This document shows positions 16,124 through 28,168 of a stretch of DNA of 64,000 nt, in pieces. The notes below the pieces were generated by a model. The model worked only from the letters and a program-made list of their open reading frames with translations. It did not search any database and was not told where the DNA came from. Origin of the DNA: Salvelinus alpinus (lineage: Eukaryota > Chordata > Actinopteri > Salmoniformes > Salmonidae); the NCBI RefSeq assembly GCF_045679555.1, contig NC_092093.1:59863566-59927565 (forward strand), written 5' to 3'. The translations under genes were made by a program, and so were the position numbers. Position 1 is the stretch's first letter, and the number at the start of each line of letters is the position of its first letter.

Positions 16124-16501
16124 CACTGAACAAAAATATATACGCAACATGTAAAGTGTTAGTCCCATGTTTCATGAGCTGAAATAATAGATCTCAGAAA
16201 TGTTACATATGCACAAAACAGTATTACTCTCAAATGTTGGGCACACATTTGTTTACATCCCTGTTAGTGAGAATTTCTTCTTTGCCAAGTAAATCCATCC
16301 ACCTGTCAGGTGTGGCATATCAAGAAGCTCATTAAACAGCGTGATCATTACAGAGGTGTACCTTGTGCTGGGGACAATAAAAGGCTACTCTAAAATTAGC
16401 AGTTTTGTCACACAACACAATGCCACAGATGTTTCAAGTTTTGAGGGAGCATGCAATTGGGATGCTGACTGCAGGAATGTCCACCAAAGCTGTTGGCAGA
16501 T
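16124..16501 (+). mobile_element. Tc1-like transposon fragment, family A, left end
   Basis: Starts CACTGAACAAAAATATATACGC and matches, base for base in long runs, the A-family pieces in WDR48 introns 1 and 3: CAGGTGTGGCATATCAAGAAG, CAATGCCACAGATG and GCATGCTGACTGCAGGAATG types are shared. It stops abruptly near 16501, where the LTR of the next retrotransposon begins. Only the 5' leader and the first few transposase codons remain. Confidence 0.85.
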
Positions 16502-16701
16502 ATGCACACCTGCGCCCCATCATTAGGGCACACCTGGACTTCATCACTACCCTGATTACTCCCCCTTTATCTAGCACTCCCTAGCATCACTATTCAGGCA
16601 GTATTGGTTCTGTGTTCATGTCAAGACGCTTCTCTTGTTTTGTATCGCTCTATGTTTATTATTATTAAACTCACCTCCTGACTCCCAGCGTCATCGTTAC
16701 A
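16502..16701 (+). repeat. 5' LTR (left-truncated)
   Basis: Shares ATGCACACCTGC, ATCACTACCCTGATTACTCC, TTCTCTTGTTTTGTATCGCTC and the final CAGCGTCATCGTTACA with 19233-19426. It begins right at the break of the adjacent Tc1 fragment, so its true left edge is missing. Confidence 0.85.
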
Positions 16702-19030
16702 GAATTCTGCCTTTACAAATGAAAGCAGCAGGGAATCAGGACATCCCCCAGATGATCGGTGAACAGGGACACCTATTTCACCAACACCACGACCAGCTGG
16801 CACAACTGGGGATGGCTATGGATGAGGTTTTCCGCAATCTTCAATGTCTCGACTTTATCCGAGGGGTGTCACTTCCAACTAGTGAAGGATTTTCTACCAC
16901 GAGTCGAACCAGCGCCCCAGCCCATCCAGCAGTCCGCCCAGGTCAGCGATGCCCAGTTGTCCCTCCAGAACAAATATTACGTGGCTTTCTATTCCAGTGC
17001 TCCCTCTATTTCGCTCATCAGACGGGAGCCCCCACCACTGAGAGGTCCAAGGCTGCCACGGTTATTTCTCTGCTGACCGGACGGGCGTAGGAGTGAGCTA
17101 CGGCTGTCTGGGAGAGGGGAGAGGAGGAGCTGGCTTCCTATGAGGGATTCATGGCTCTGTTCAGAGGAGTCTTCGATCATCCACCGGAGGGCAGAGAGGG
17201 GAGGTGAGCGCCTACTCCAACTACGGCAGGATGGCCAGACCGATGCGGAGTACGTCCTCACCTTTCAGACAGTGGCAGTCTCCAGCTGATGGAATGAACC
17301 GGCATTCAACACCCTATTCGGATGAGTACTGCGCAAAGAGGTCCTCCCTGAACATCACCTTATACCTGCTCTACTCTCCGGTTCAAGCACTAGATAATCG
17401 TCCACTGTGATCTGGGACTATCACACACATCACAACACCATGCACCCTCATTGTGGAGTCCATACATCAAGAAAGCATTCCCTTCATCATCAGTGCACCC
17501 ATACAAAAGATAGACCTCCCATGTATCCAACGCCATAACCCCACCATCTCATGGTCGAGGATGACAATCACGGACTGGGCACCTGAATGCCAGAGGACCT
17601 GCTTTCCCTTCCCCTGTGGTTCCACGTCGGTTGAGAGTCCTGTGGTTGCCCTTCAGTCCAACATCCTGGAGGTATACCAACACCTGCTGGAGGTTCTTTC
17701 CAAAAACCCGTGGCAACTCTCTCCCTCCTCATCTCCCCTGGGACTGTGCCATCGACCTGCTTGCAGGCTCTGCGCCCCCGTGCAGCCGCATCTACCCTCT
17801 GTTAATGGCTGAAACTAAGGCTACGGAGGAGTACATCCATGAGGCACTCCAACAAGGTTTCATCCGCATGTCCACATCCCCTGCGTCGGCAGGCTTCTTC
17901 TTTGTGGCAAAGAAGGATGGAGGGTTACACCCATGCATTGATTACAGATGTTTGAATGCCATCACCACTAAATACCGTTACCCTCTCCCGTTGGTCCCGG
18001 CAGCGATCGAACAGCTCCACGGGGCCCTTTTTTATTTTATTTTATTTTTACCCAATTGTACCTGTGTAGTGCCTACAATCTTACCCGGGAAGGGGAAGAA
18101 TGGAAGACATCTTTCAGCACGGTGTCCAACGACAAGGTAATCCACAAAAATGTTATCCATGTGCATATGACTCAGAGAAACTGTCTCCTGCAGAGAGGAA
18201 CTATGACGTCGCCGATCGGGAGCTCCTGGCGGTGAAGTTGGCATTAGAGGAGTGGAGGCACTGGCTGGAGGGCGCCAAGGACCCTGGAGTACATACGGAC
18301 AGCGAGGCGGCTGAACCCACTCCAAGCAAGGTGGGCCCTTTTTTCACTAGATTTGACTTCAATCTGACATGTCGCCCAGGTTCAAAGAACACCAAAGCCG
18401 ATGTCCCGTCTCTATGATTCGGGAGAGGTTCCTTCCCTGAGTGCACCCATAATCCCGCCCTCTCAAGTTGTAGCCACCGTGGTCTGAGACGTACATGTGG
18501 ACATTCGCCAGGCCTTGGTGAGGGAACCTGCACCCACTACCTGTCCTCCTGAGCGCATCTACATTCCCACGGGGATAAGGGATTGGCTGCTGACCTGTGC
18601 ACACACAGCTGTCGTCGCTGGACATCTAGGTATCACCCGCACTATCAATCTTTCTCCAAAAAGTAATGGTGGCCCACCTTTGCGCAGGACGCCAACACCT
18701 GTTCCGTATGTGCACAAACTAAATCTCCCCAGCATGTTCCAGCAGGGAAACTCCTTCCCATGCCTAGCGTCCCTGGTCTCATCTGTCCATTCATTTTGTC
18801 ACTGATCTCCCCTCTGATGGTTTCACCACCATTTTGGTGGTTGTGGACAGATTCTCCAAATCCTGCCATTTTTATCCCTCTCTCTGGTCTCCCATGTTCC
18901 ATCCTGGTGATTGTGTCTGGCTCTACACCAGAAACCTCCCACTCCGCCTATCCTGTAAGAAGCTGAGCCCCCGGTTTGTAGGGCCGTTCAAGGTCCTCCA
19001 GAGGGTCAATGAGGTAACGTATAGATTATA
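16702..19030 (+). pseudogene. gag-pol remnants of the LTR retrotransposon
   Basis: A gag-like stretch lies near 16720-17090. The RT N-terminus near 17740-18020 contains [17 protein letters not shown] and [10 protein letters not shown], then breaks off at an AT-rich segment (18030-18055) where the core with the catalytic Asp pair should be. RNase H/tether sequence follows at 18160-18417 ([19 protein letters not shown]). Integrase zinc-binding and core pieces are at 18560-18860 ([14 protein letters not shown]), and an end-of-pol stretch at 18900-19030 ([15 protein letters not shown]). Frames differ between blocks. No functional protein. Confidence 0.85.
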
Positions 19031-19232
19031 GCTCCCCACTAATTACCGAATCTCACCCTCTTTTTATGTTTCCCTCAGGCCAGTGGTTCCTGGGCCCCTG
19101 GCTGAATCCGTCCCCCACGACGGGGGGGTACTTTCACGTCTACTCCAGCCCCGGTGCTCAACATCGCCGGTTTACTAACCACCGGTCCTGGCAACCCATC
19201 ATTACACACACACACACCTGGCAATCCACATT

Positions 19233-19426
19233 ATGCACACCTGCTTCCCATCGTGAGGCATACCTGGACTCTATCACTACCCTGATTACTCCCATTTATC
19301 TAGCATCATCCTTCAGGCAGTGTTGGTTCTGTGTTCATTTCCAGACGCTTCTCTTGTTTTGTATCGCTCTGTGTTCATTATTATTAAACTCACCACCTAC
19401 ATCTGACTCCCAGCGTCATCGTTACA
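19233..19426 (+). repeat. 3' LTR
   Basis: Partner of 16502-16701, ending in the same CGTTACA. The real left edge probably lies further upstream, beyond the CA run near 19205-19217, because the 5' partner is truncated and cannot define it. Confidence 0.8.
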
Positions 19427-19985
19427 TATTCATCCAAATAGAGCGGTCTGCCATGTTCCCAGGGGGAACCATTAAAAGTAGAGATTACTGCGTGGCCATT
19501 TGCTAATCAGTGTTCTTAGCCACTGAGAGAGCTTGGATCAAACGGGACCCATAACTAAACTTAGGCTGCAGACAAATCCCTTGACATAGGGGTCATCTCA
19601 AACAAACGAGATGGGTATCAAAGTCATCCTTTAAACCATTCCTCATATCAACCCCCTGAGGCTCCTCCAGAAGGCACATGTCAAAACTTGACACTCTTTG
19701 GGCTTTAAATGGGTCTCTTTAAGAGCTTGTTTATTGGCCGCCCAAAGGGGTTTTTACAGCAGAGCAACAAAGATAGAGGAGGTTGAAAGACAAGGTATTT
19801 TTTACAATCGTTTCCCTGGTGATTAGTGACAGGTCAACAGTGCAACGGCACCACCATGATTGGTGTGGGATATGTCTCAGCCTCCAGTATTTATGCTGCA
19901 GTAGTTTGTGTCGGGGGGCTAGGGTCAGTTGGTTACCTGGAGTACTTCTCCTGTCTTATCCAGTGTCCTGTGTGAATTTTAAGTA
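19427..19985. other. Unassigned intergenic DNA
   Basis: No gene or named repeat recognised. The right half may already belong to the LINE tail that follows. Confidence 0.45.
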
Positions 19986-19989
19986 TGCT

Positions 19990-20783
19990 CTCTCTAATTC
20001 TCTCGTTCTCTCTTTCTCTCTGAGAACCTGAGCCCTAGGACCATACGTCAGGACTACCGGGCATGATGACACCTTGCTGTCCCCAGTCCGCCTGGCCTTG
20101 CTGCTATTCCAGTTTCAACTGTTCTGCCTGCGGTTACGGAACCCCTACCTGTCCCAGACCTGCTGTTTTCAACTCTTAATGATCGGCTATGAAAAGCCAA
20201 CTGAGATTTATTCCTGATTATTATTTGACCATGCTTGTCATTTATGAACATTTTGAAAATCTTGGCTCTCTCTAATTTTCTCCTTCTCTCTTTCTTTCTC
20301 TCGGAGGACCTGAGCCCTAGGACCATACGTCGGGACTACCGGCCGTGGTGACTCCTTGCTGTCCCCAGTCCGCCTGGCCTTGCTGCTATTCCAGTTTCAG
20401 CTGTTCTGCCTGCGGTTATGGAACCGCCACCTGTCCCAGACCTGTTGTTTTTCAACTCTTGATGATCGGCTATGAAAAGCCAACTGAAAATTATTCATGA
20501 TTATTATTTGACCATGCTTGTCACTTATGAACATTTTTGAACATCTTGGCATAGTTCTGTTATAATCTCCACCCGGCACAGCCAGAAGAGGACTGGCCAC
20601 CCCTCATAGCCTGGTTCCTCTCTAGGTTTCTTCCTAGGTTTTGGCCTTTCTAGGGAGTTTTTCCTAGCCACCGTGCTTCTACACCTGCATTACTAGCTGT
20701 TTGGGGTTTTAGGCTGGGTGTCTGTACAGCACTTCGAGATATTAGCTGATGTACGAAGGGCTATATAAAATAAAATTGATTGA
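19990..20783 (+). mobile_element. LINE 3' tail with an internal tandem duplication
   Basis: Noncoding LINE-like 3' sequence ending GAAGGGCTATATAAAATAAA. A unit of about 282 bp, including GAGCCCTAGGACCATACGTC, GTCCGCCTGGCCTTGCTGC and GATCGGCTATGAAAAGCCAA, occurs twice in tandem (about 19990-20270 and 20271-20552). The block with CTCTAGGTTTCTTCCTAGG then leads to the end. This tail type is common in fish LINEs; I see no ORF attached to it here. Confidence 0.7.
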
Positions 20784-21189
20784 TACACCACACACCAACG
20801 TGATTGTGTAGCAAAGTAGCAACAAAGGGGAAAATGCTCAAATCCATTTAAAATAAATCTATAAATGCAAATGCAGTTCTTGGTATGGCACACTGCTAAT
20901 TCTAGCAATGAGAGTTGTGAAGAAAGATCTGCTGACAGCTTGTTTAACCTACATGACCCAGAGCAGCTGAAGTCAGTACATCATACAGGTGTTGGATCTT
21001 AATTTGATAACCTTGTTGCAGGAGATTTTTCACGCAATGCAGTAAATGTAAAACCTGAAGTGTATTTGAGGTTTGAAATGGCTTTTCTAAAGTTTGTAAT
21101 TTCCACTTTGAAATTTCAGACTTTATTTTCCCTTATGAAAAACATATCAACCGCAATAAAAATGGCCATTAATTATAATCCACATAATT
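20784..21189. other. Unassigned intergenic DNA
   Basis: No gene or named repeat recognised. Confidence 0.45.
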
Positions 21190-21345
21190 CACATTTACAT
21201 TTAAGTCATTTAGCAGACGCTCTTATCCAGAGCGACTTACAAATTGGAAAGTTCATACATATTCATCCTGGTCCCCCCGTGGGGAATGAACCCACAACCC
21301 TGGCGTTGCAAGCGCCATGCTCTACCAACTGAGCCACACGGGACC
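21190..21345 (-). mobile_element. tRNA-derived SINE
   Basis: On the minus strand the element starts with a tRNA-like head: TGGCTCAGTTGGTAGAGCAT matches an RNA polymerase III A box and GGTTCATTCCC a B box. The tail follows, CGCTCTGGATAAGAGCGTCT and CTAAATGAC, shared by many fish SINEs and LINEs. A tail-only match occurs at 58415-58462. The head is not a working tRNA gene because it runs straight into the tail without an acceptor stem. Confidence 0.85.
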
Positions 21346-22987
21346 ATTCACATTTCCTGTTGCTGCAGGATTTTTTTTTCCTGCTGTAGGAGACTGGCTC
21401 AAATTAAGATCCTACATCTGTATGGCAATAGCAGCCAACGAAGGGCTCACAGTGTACCAAAAGTAAAGTCAGACCTATAGTTTGAGGCCTACATCTGGGC
21501 ATCTGTGAACTACCAAGATCAAAAATATTGATGCACTTCACCAGAATAAAAATAGTCCTAACAAGAGGAAAGATTCCGTTCTTCCTGTTAGAGGAAAACA
21601 AGAAAGGGATAACAAGAAAAAACAAGCAGTCCGATAAATCACAGAAATAATGTCTGTATTCACACAGAGAATACCATTAGCTGCAAAACAAATAATGAAC
21701 CCATGGTCATCAGTGGTATCTGTTAGTAGTCACGGTGGTATCTGCTAGTAGAGAGTCATGGCTTGCTTTGCTTTAGCAAAACAGACGCGGGTCATGTCAA
21801 AATTATGAGGATTATGTTTCTAACATTGAAACAAACAAACAAATACATGTGGGATACAATGTTTCACAACAACCAGGCCTGGTCTGCTGCCATGTAGTCT
21901 ATCCAGAAGTCTTGATATTTTACCCAGAAATCAGTTAATCTGACCTTGACATGTGGTTGGATTGAAACAGACACACATCTTGGAATGTATGCCTACTGTA
22001 CCAACACAGTCCTTTTCATTTTCTGTAATTATACAAGATTGGATTATAATTGTAATGACACTCTCTTCAAAAATTACATTACCTCAAAGGGGGAAATTGG
22101 GGATACCTCAAGGTATCAAGCTTGGTAAAAGACATTTGAGCAGGTTATATTATATACATTTTCAGAGATTCTATGACTGGGAGATGTAATGCGGACATGC
22201 CCATTCTGTGATTGACTGGACTCCTTTGCGTCACCACATTTATAGCATGGCACACTGAAGCGTTTGTAAAAACAACAATAGGGACCCTGATGAAACCTTG
22301 GATGAATCCTCCCCATAGGCTATAGCCCTTGTGTAGGCTTTAGACAAACAAGAGGCAAAAATTATAAGTGAAATCCATTTGTAGTGTTCAATGACAATGG
22401 AATTGGAGTATGAGTATGCATTTGCCCTCATTTCTTTCCCTCTCACAATGCTGGGGGTCAATAAGAACACAAGTTGAGAGAACATTCCAGATGCGCCTAT
22501 TGCTGATAATAACAAGACTTCAACTGAGAAAAGCTTTTGCTTAGACTCATAACTATGAATTCATAACTATCTCTCTATATATACACACAAACAGTCAAGT
22601 GAGGCAGCGTGAGTTGTGGATGTCTTGCCAAAGGCGTTGATGATGTTTTGACAGTTTTATGCAAATACAAAAAGCTGTTAATCATGCGCAACCCCATAGC
22701 AAGCATGCATGAGCCTGGTATTTTATATAACCAACAAACCCCCTCATAGCACAGTCAGAGACTCCACTTCTGGATACCTGACTTAGGGGAACATGGTGTG
22801 GGTTTGGAGGAATACAAGCAAAAGCTTCAGCCATAACATCGATCTGATGTGTGGTATGATGTCACCTTAGTGGAGAATGCTCTAGACATCGCACATCCAA
22901 ACATGTTGCACATGTCTGTTTTAATGTTTAAATGTCTTATATAAGTGCTGTGTCATTATGTGCTATTTTCTTTAAATAAATATAAAT
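21346..22987. other. Unassigned intergenic DNA
   Basis: More than 1.6 kb in which I see no gene and no mobile element I can name. Reading frames are under 100 codons and lack family features. Confidence 0.5.
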
Positions 22988-24069
22988 CATGGACATTAAT
23001 ATGGAGTTGGTCGCCTCTTCGCTGCTTTAATAGCCTCCACTCTTCTGGGAAGGCTTTCCACTAGATGTTGGAACATTGCTGCGGGGACTTGCTTCCATTC
23101 AGCCACAATAGCCTTAGTGAGGTCGGGCACTGATGTGGGGGAATTAGGCCTGGCTCACAGTCGGTGTTCCAATTCATCCCAAAGGTGTTCGATGGGGTTG
23201 AGGTCAGGGCTCTGTGCAAGCCAAACAAGTTCTTCCACACTGATCTCGACAAACAATTTCTGTATGGACCTCGCTTTGTGCACGGGGGCATTGTCATGCT
23301 GAAACAGGAAAAGGCCTTCCCAAAACTGTTGCCACAAAGTTGGAAGCACAGAATCGTCTAGAATGTCATTGTATGCTGTAGCATTAAGATTTCCCTTTAC
23401 TGGAACTAAAGGGCCTAGCCCGAACCATGAAAAATAGCCCCAGACCATTATTCCTCCTCCACCAAACTTCACAGTTGGCACTATGCTTTGGGGCAGGTAG
23501 CGTTCTCCTGGCATCTGCCAAACCCAGATTCATCCTTCGAACTGCCATATGGTGAAGCGTGATTCATCTTTCCAGAGAATGCATTTCCACTGCTCCAGAG
23601 TCCAATGGTGGTGAGTTTTACACCACTCCAGCCAATGCTTGGCATTGTGCATGGTGATCTTAGGCTTATGCGCTGCTGGTGATCCATGGAAACCCATTTC
23701 ATGAAGCTCCTGACGAACAGTTCTTGTGCTGATGTTGCTTCCAGAGGCAGTTTGAAACTCGGTAGTGAATGTTGCAACCTAGGACACATGATTTTTATGC
23801 GCTACGCACTTCAGCGGTCCCGTTCTGTGAGCTTGTGTGGCCTAGCATTTCGCGGCTGAGCCGTTGTTGCTCCTAGACGTTTCCAATTCACAATAACAGC
23901 ACTTACAGTTGACAGGGACAGTTCTAGCAGGGCAGAAATGTGACAAACTGACTTGTTGGAAAACTGGCATCCTATGAGGGTGCCACTTTGAAAGTCACTG
24001 AGCTCTTCAGTAAGGCAATTCTACTGCCAATATTTGTCTATGAGGAATGGGTGTCCACATACTTTTGTA
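22988..24069 (-). mobile_element. Tc1-like transposon, family G, copy 2
   Basis: The inverse of the family at 6764-7881. On the minus strand it begins near 24069 with CAAAAGTATGTGGACACCC and runs to 22988. The far terminal repeat is absent, so it is truncated at the transposase 3' end. An AT run flanks it at 24070. The transposase is frameshifted but retains more of the catalytic C-terminal half than copy 1. Confidence 0.87.
23040..24010 (-). pseudogene. Tc1 transposase remnants (family G, copy 2)
   Basis: The best piece is the minus-strand frame 23514-23155. It contains [19 protein letters not shown], the second Asp in QHDNAPVHK and the Glu in DLNPIEHLW with 34 residues between them. Upstream, the ATG-proximal half is split over other frames; the residues after SSGNAF are read out of frame. 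The first catalytic Asp region (near 23560-23580, equivalent to WSDES) reads as Gly-Lys codons plus a shift. Non-functional. Confidence 0.83.
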
Positions 24070-26675
24070 TATATATATATATATTAGCCTATAACCTATT
24101 CATGTTTTTAAATATATATTCATATCTATATATAATTATGTTTTTAACATTAATCAGTTATTGTTTTTCCATTATTTTTGTCCTGATTAAACTCTGTAAT
24201 TTTGCTGCTGTTGAAGCAAATGATTTTGGCAAGTACAGTAGATAAAACAACATTTAAACTTTAAAGGGTTTTAACCTAGTACGAGATTCGACTTTAACCG
24301 AATCCCCCGTTAATTGTCTTGACTTTCAGGACCTTGGACAAGAGCACAGCGGTTCACGTCGCCTGGAAAACCACCGCGCGACAGCTTCCGCGTCTACTTA
24401 GCCAACTACATACACCTCGAAAGGTCAGTTATTCGGGAGAACAGCTCGCTGGTACATTGAACAAACATCTCAGTGTCACGGCTTTTGAACTGCGATAGCA
24501 CTTTCAGATCTAGGCCACCCTGGCATGCGAGGCATAGCCTGCAGACACCTGTTGTCCTTTATTATAAGTTGTCTTGGCGGTGTATCCAATGCTGCTCTTG
24601 GTTGATGTTTTCTGATGTTAAAACGTGTTTTAATACTGTAACCTATATATAAATTGGAATCACTCTTTGGATCACATAAAGACAAAGGACAAGTGTTTAG
24701 AGCTGCTGCCCCCCCCCCCCCCCCCCCCAAAAAAAAAAAAAATGCTGAAGGGGCAAAGTGTAACACAAACCTAACCAACACAAATCCTAACCTATTTTTT
24801 GGTGCCAAATGTGAACAGAAAAACCAAGACACCGTCATCGCTTTGAAGACTTGAACCTTTTGTTCTACTCCCGTGCCCTTCTCATTTCAACCCATGTAAT
24901 CAACCAAAGAGTGCTTCTAAACATGATTACCAAGTGGGGAAACTAATCCCCCGTGCTCGCGCCACGGTGATTTCCTAACAACATATTCAAAGCATTAAGG
25001 GTTGCGCATTTTCGAAAACCCTTTCCCAAATAAACATTATTACAACTTAAACAACTAGTAGCCAAGCCTATAATCTTTAAACCGTAAATGAAAGCACAAG
25101 TTGTTTCACCACTTCATATGCCAAGTCAACTGTGTAAAAAAATGATTTTAAAAAACAACGCAACATATGAATATAAGTCTTAAACTGTAATGAAAAAGCT
25201 AAATTATCGCAGCCTAAGTATAATTTCCATGAATTATATTCCATATATGATATTCATTAGCCTATTTGAAAATATGAAATACCCTATTGGCCCCTCCAAA
25301 AGGTTAAAATTAGTCTAACAATCAACGTAAATCAATAGACGCCTATTTTGTTAACCATAGCCTACACTTTAGCTAAATTGTACAGGTTAAATGGGCTATG
25401 TTTAGTTCAAGAAAAAGCGTAGGGCCAGTAGGAATCTAATGACATATTTTTGTTGAGGTTAGGAACCGGCACTGGACAGCAAAGGTAGATGAAAATAGGC
25501 TACTTACATGTGAAACTCCTTTATTTACAGCATTGCGTCCCCCAGTCTATTTCAATAAATTTGGCAATTTCCATCCACTGGAAGAGATAAGGCCATGTCG
25601 AACACTCTTTACACAATTCCAGACAATCCGAAATACCTTATTTGAAAAGTGTTATAATTAATTTGAAGATAGAATTTGTTTTGTTAATGCAAGGTGCACC
25701 CAATGATTCGAAAAAACGCGCGTATTCTACCAGTTGTTAACCCAACTCATTATTAGGCATATTTTTTAACGGTTCTGAGTTGACCGATTTATATTTTATT
25801 GCACTTTCCAATAAATAGACTCCAAATAAATGATTTAATATGCTCCGTGCAGAAAGTCGTTGTCCACACAGCTGTTGATTTAGTCCAAGTAGTCTATAAC
25901 AACTTTACGCGCTACGGTTTACCGCAAGAAGCGTCGGTGAGAAATTCTGTAACCTGTCTCGGAAAACGAGTCCGGACCATTTGATTGCCCTTGAGCCGCG
26001 AAGTGAGGAAGTCAGACGTTCAGAGGTAACGCCTACTCCCATTTGTCTGTGCTGTTCGGACAGTACATCACATCATCGGCTGTGTTCTTCAGGAGGGCAT
26101 AAGGCTAATAAAGTTATAGTGGAGCATGCAATAATAGGTTACTACATTTAAATAATGTAGAGACGGAATGAGGATGAGCAAGAAAGTCTGGATAATGAAA
26201 CAGTTTTATTAAAAACTCCTTATGATGAGTCTGTAATCCTCCTAGCTTTAGACGTGTCACATAAAGCACATTGCGCTTTTAAATAGCCGACAGTTGAAAT
26301 ATAGGCCTAGCACTATAGGATTAAAGGGTTAGGCCATTTGATTGATCTTGAATATTATTATTAACTCAACTATTAGTGAGTGTATGCCTCATCTTGATGG
26401 AGATTTAGTGACTTGTGGCATCTGTTTCCCGATATAATTAGCTAGCTTAACTTTTCTTCAGGAAATTAACATTAGGATCAATGTTGTTTTGAAAAACTAG
26501 ACTCGCGGATTATGAGGCCAATCAGGATTATGACGTTTTCGTGGGAACAAGACGTTTGTTTTAATCCTGATTGATTTAACGTAGCGCTATAGTTTATCCT
26601 TAATGGTTAGAACAACATGAGTCAATAATACAATATTCTATAAAGTTCGACCACCCCTGTGGGTAGCCTATAATG
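24070..26675. other. Long stretch without recognised repeats or genes
   Basis: The longest interval in the window where I recognise neither a mobile element nor a coding region. It includes AT runs near 24070-24135, a run of 20 C then 14 A at 24709-24742, and CpG-containing patches near 24300-24480 and 25900-26060. The patches could mark a regulatory region or a noncoding first exon of a neighbouring gene; the sequence alone does not show it. Confidence 0.5.
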
Positions 26676-26858
26676 CAGGGCTCTCCAACCCTGTTCCTGG
26701 AGAGCAACCATCCTATAGGTTTTCACTCCAACCCTAATCTAACGCACCGGATTCTACTAATTAGCTGGTTGATAAGATTAATCAGGTTAGTTACAACTGG
26801 AGTTGGAGATAAAACTTAGAGGAGGGTAGCTCCCCGGGAACCGGGTTGGAGAGCCCTG
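26676..26858. mobile_element. MITE with CAGGGCTCTCCAACCC ends
   Basis: A 183-bp noncoding segment whose ends are inverted repeats: CAGGGCTCTCCAACCCTGTT on the left, and the complement of the same on the right (GGTTGGAGAGCCCTG). Similarity continues inward on both arms. This is a known type of dispersed fish MITE; no clear target duplication seen. Confidence 0.85.
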
Positions 26859-26883
26859 CTATGTGTGTCGATGCCTTGTGGCC

Positions 26884-27050
26884 TGCGTTTATACAGGCAT
26901 CCAAATTCTGATCTTTGCTTCCCTAATTGGTCTTTTGACCAATCAGATCAGCTTTGAAAAATATCTGATGTGAAAAGATCTAATGTGATTGGTTAAAAAC
27001 CAATTAGTGAGGAAAAAAGATCAGATTTGGACTGACTGTCTAAACGCAGC
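26884..27050. mobile_element. MITE with TGCGTTTA...TAAACGCA ends
   Basis: A 167-bp foldback element with TGCGTTTATACAGGCA on the left and TGACTGTCTAAACGCA on the right. Inner arms are also complementary (TTGGTCTTTTGACCAATCAG and GATTGGTTAAAAACCAATTAG). Noncoding. It sits 25 bp from the MITE at 26676-26858. Confidence 0.8.
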
Positions 27051-28168
27051 CCTAGTGTATCAACACCATTGAAATGTATTCCAAACCTGGGTTCATTACC
27101 CCCTCTGCTGGTAAAGAGTAAGAACAGCCTGTTGTAAATTGCACTGACAAGTATACATTACAGTAGGCCTACGAGTCAGCATCACTGGTCCTAAGAGGCT
27201 GGCGAGTCATCTGCAAAACGGAGATACTTAGCCTATATCACATGGAAGTCATAATTAATCAACTTGATAGATAATTTCAATAAGCATTTCTCTACGGCTG
27301 GCCATGCTTTCCTCCTGGCTACCCAAACCCCGGCCAACAGCTCTGCACCCCCCACAGCTAATTGCCCAAGCCTCCCCAGCTTCTCCTTCACCCAAATCCA
27401 GATAGCAGATGTTCTGAAAGAGCTGCAAAACCTGGACCAGTACAAATCAGCTGGGCTAGACAATCGGGACCCTCTCTTTCTAAAATTATCCGCCGCCATT
27501 GTTGCAACCCCTATTACAAGTCTGTTCAACCTCTCTTTCCTATCGTCCGAGATCCCTAAAGATTGGAAAGTTGCCGCGATCACCCCCCTCTTCAAATTGG
27601 GTGACACTCTAGACCCAAACTGTTACAGACCTATATCCATCCTGCCCTGCCTTTCTAAAGTCATTTAAAGCCAAGTGAACAAACAGATCACGACCATTTC
27701 GAATCCCACCGTTCCTTCTCCGCTATGCAATCCGGTTTCCGAACTGGTCACGAGTGCACCTCAGCCACGCTCAAGGTCCTAAACGATATCATCGATAAAA
27801 GACAGTACTGTGCAGCCGTCTTCATCGACCTGGCCAAGGCTATTGACTCTGTCAATCACCGTATTCTTATCGGCCGACTCAACAGCCTTGGTTTCTCTAA
27901 TGACTGCCAGTGTGTCAAATCGGAGGGCCTGTTGTCCAGACCTCTGGGAGGCTCTATGGGGGTGCCACAGGGTTCAATTCTCGGGCCGACTCTTTCCTCT
28001 GTATATTTCAATGATGTCGCTCTTGCTGCGGGTGATTCTTTGATCCACCTCTACGCAGACGACACCGTTCTGTATACATCTGGCCCTTCTTTGGACATTG
28101 TGTTAACAAACCTCCAAATGAGCTTCAACGCCATACAATACTCCTTCCGTGGCCTTCAATTGCTCTTA

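Larger units (their letters stand above)
16502..19426 (+). mobile_element. Degenerate Gypsy-type LTR retrotransposon
   Basis: Two directly repeated terminal segments (16502-16701 and about 19233-19426) enclose remnants of gag, reverse transcriptase, RNase H, integrase and the region after integrase, all on the plus strand in the Gypsy order. The internal part is far shorter than a full element, has many stops and has lost the RT catalytic core. Left end truncated against the A-family Tc1 fragment. Confidence 0.85.

Noticed and set aside
21190..21345. tRNA gene on the minus strand
   Set aside because: A and B boxes are present, but there is no proper acceptor stem and the head continues into a SINE tail.
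25799..25984. Small protein in the repeat-poor region
   Set aside because: A short frame with no recognised domain and no splice or promoter support.
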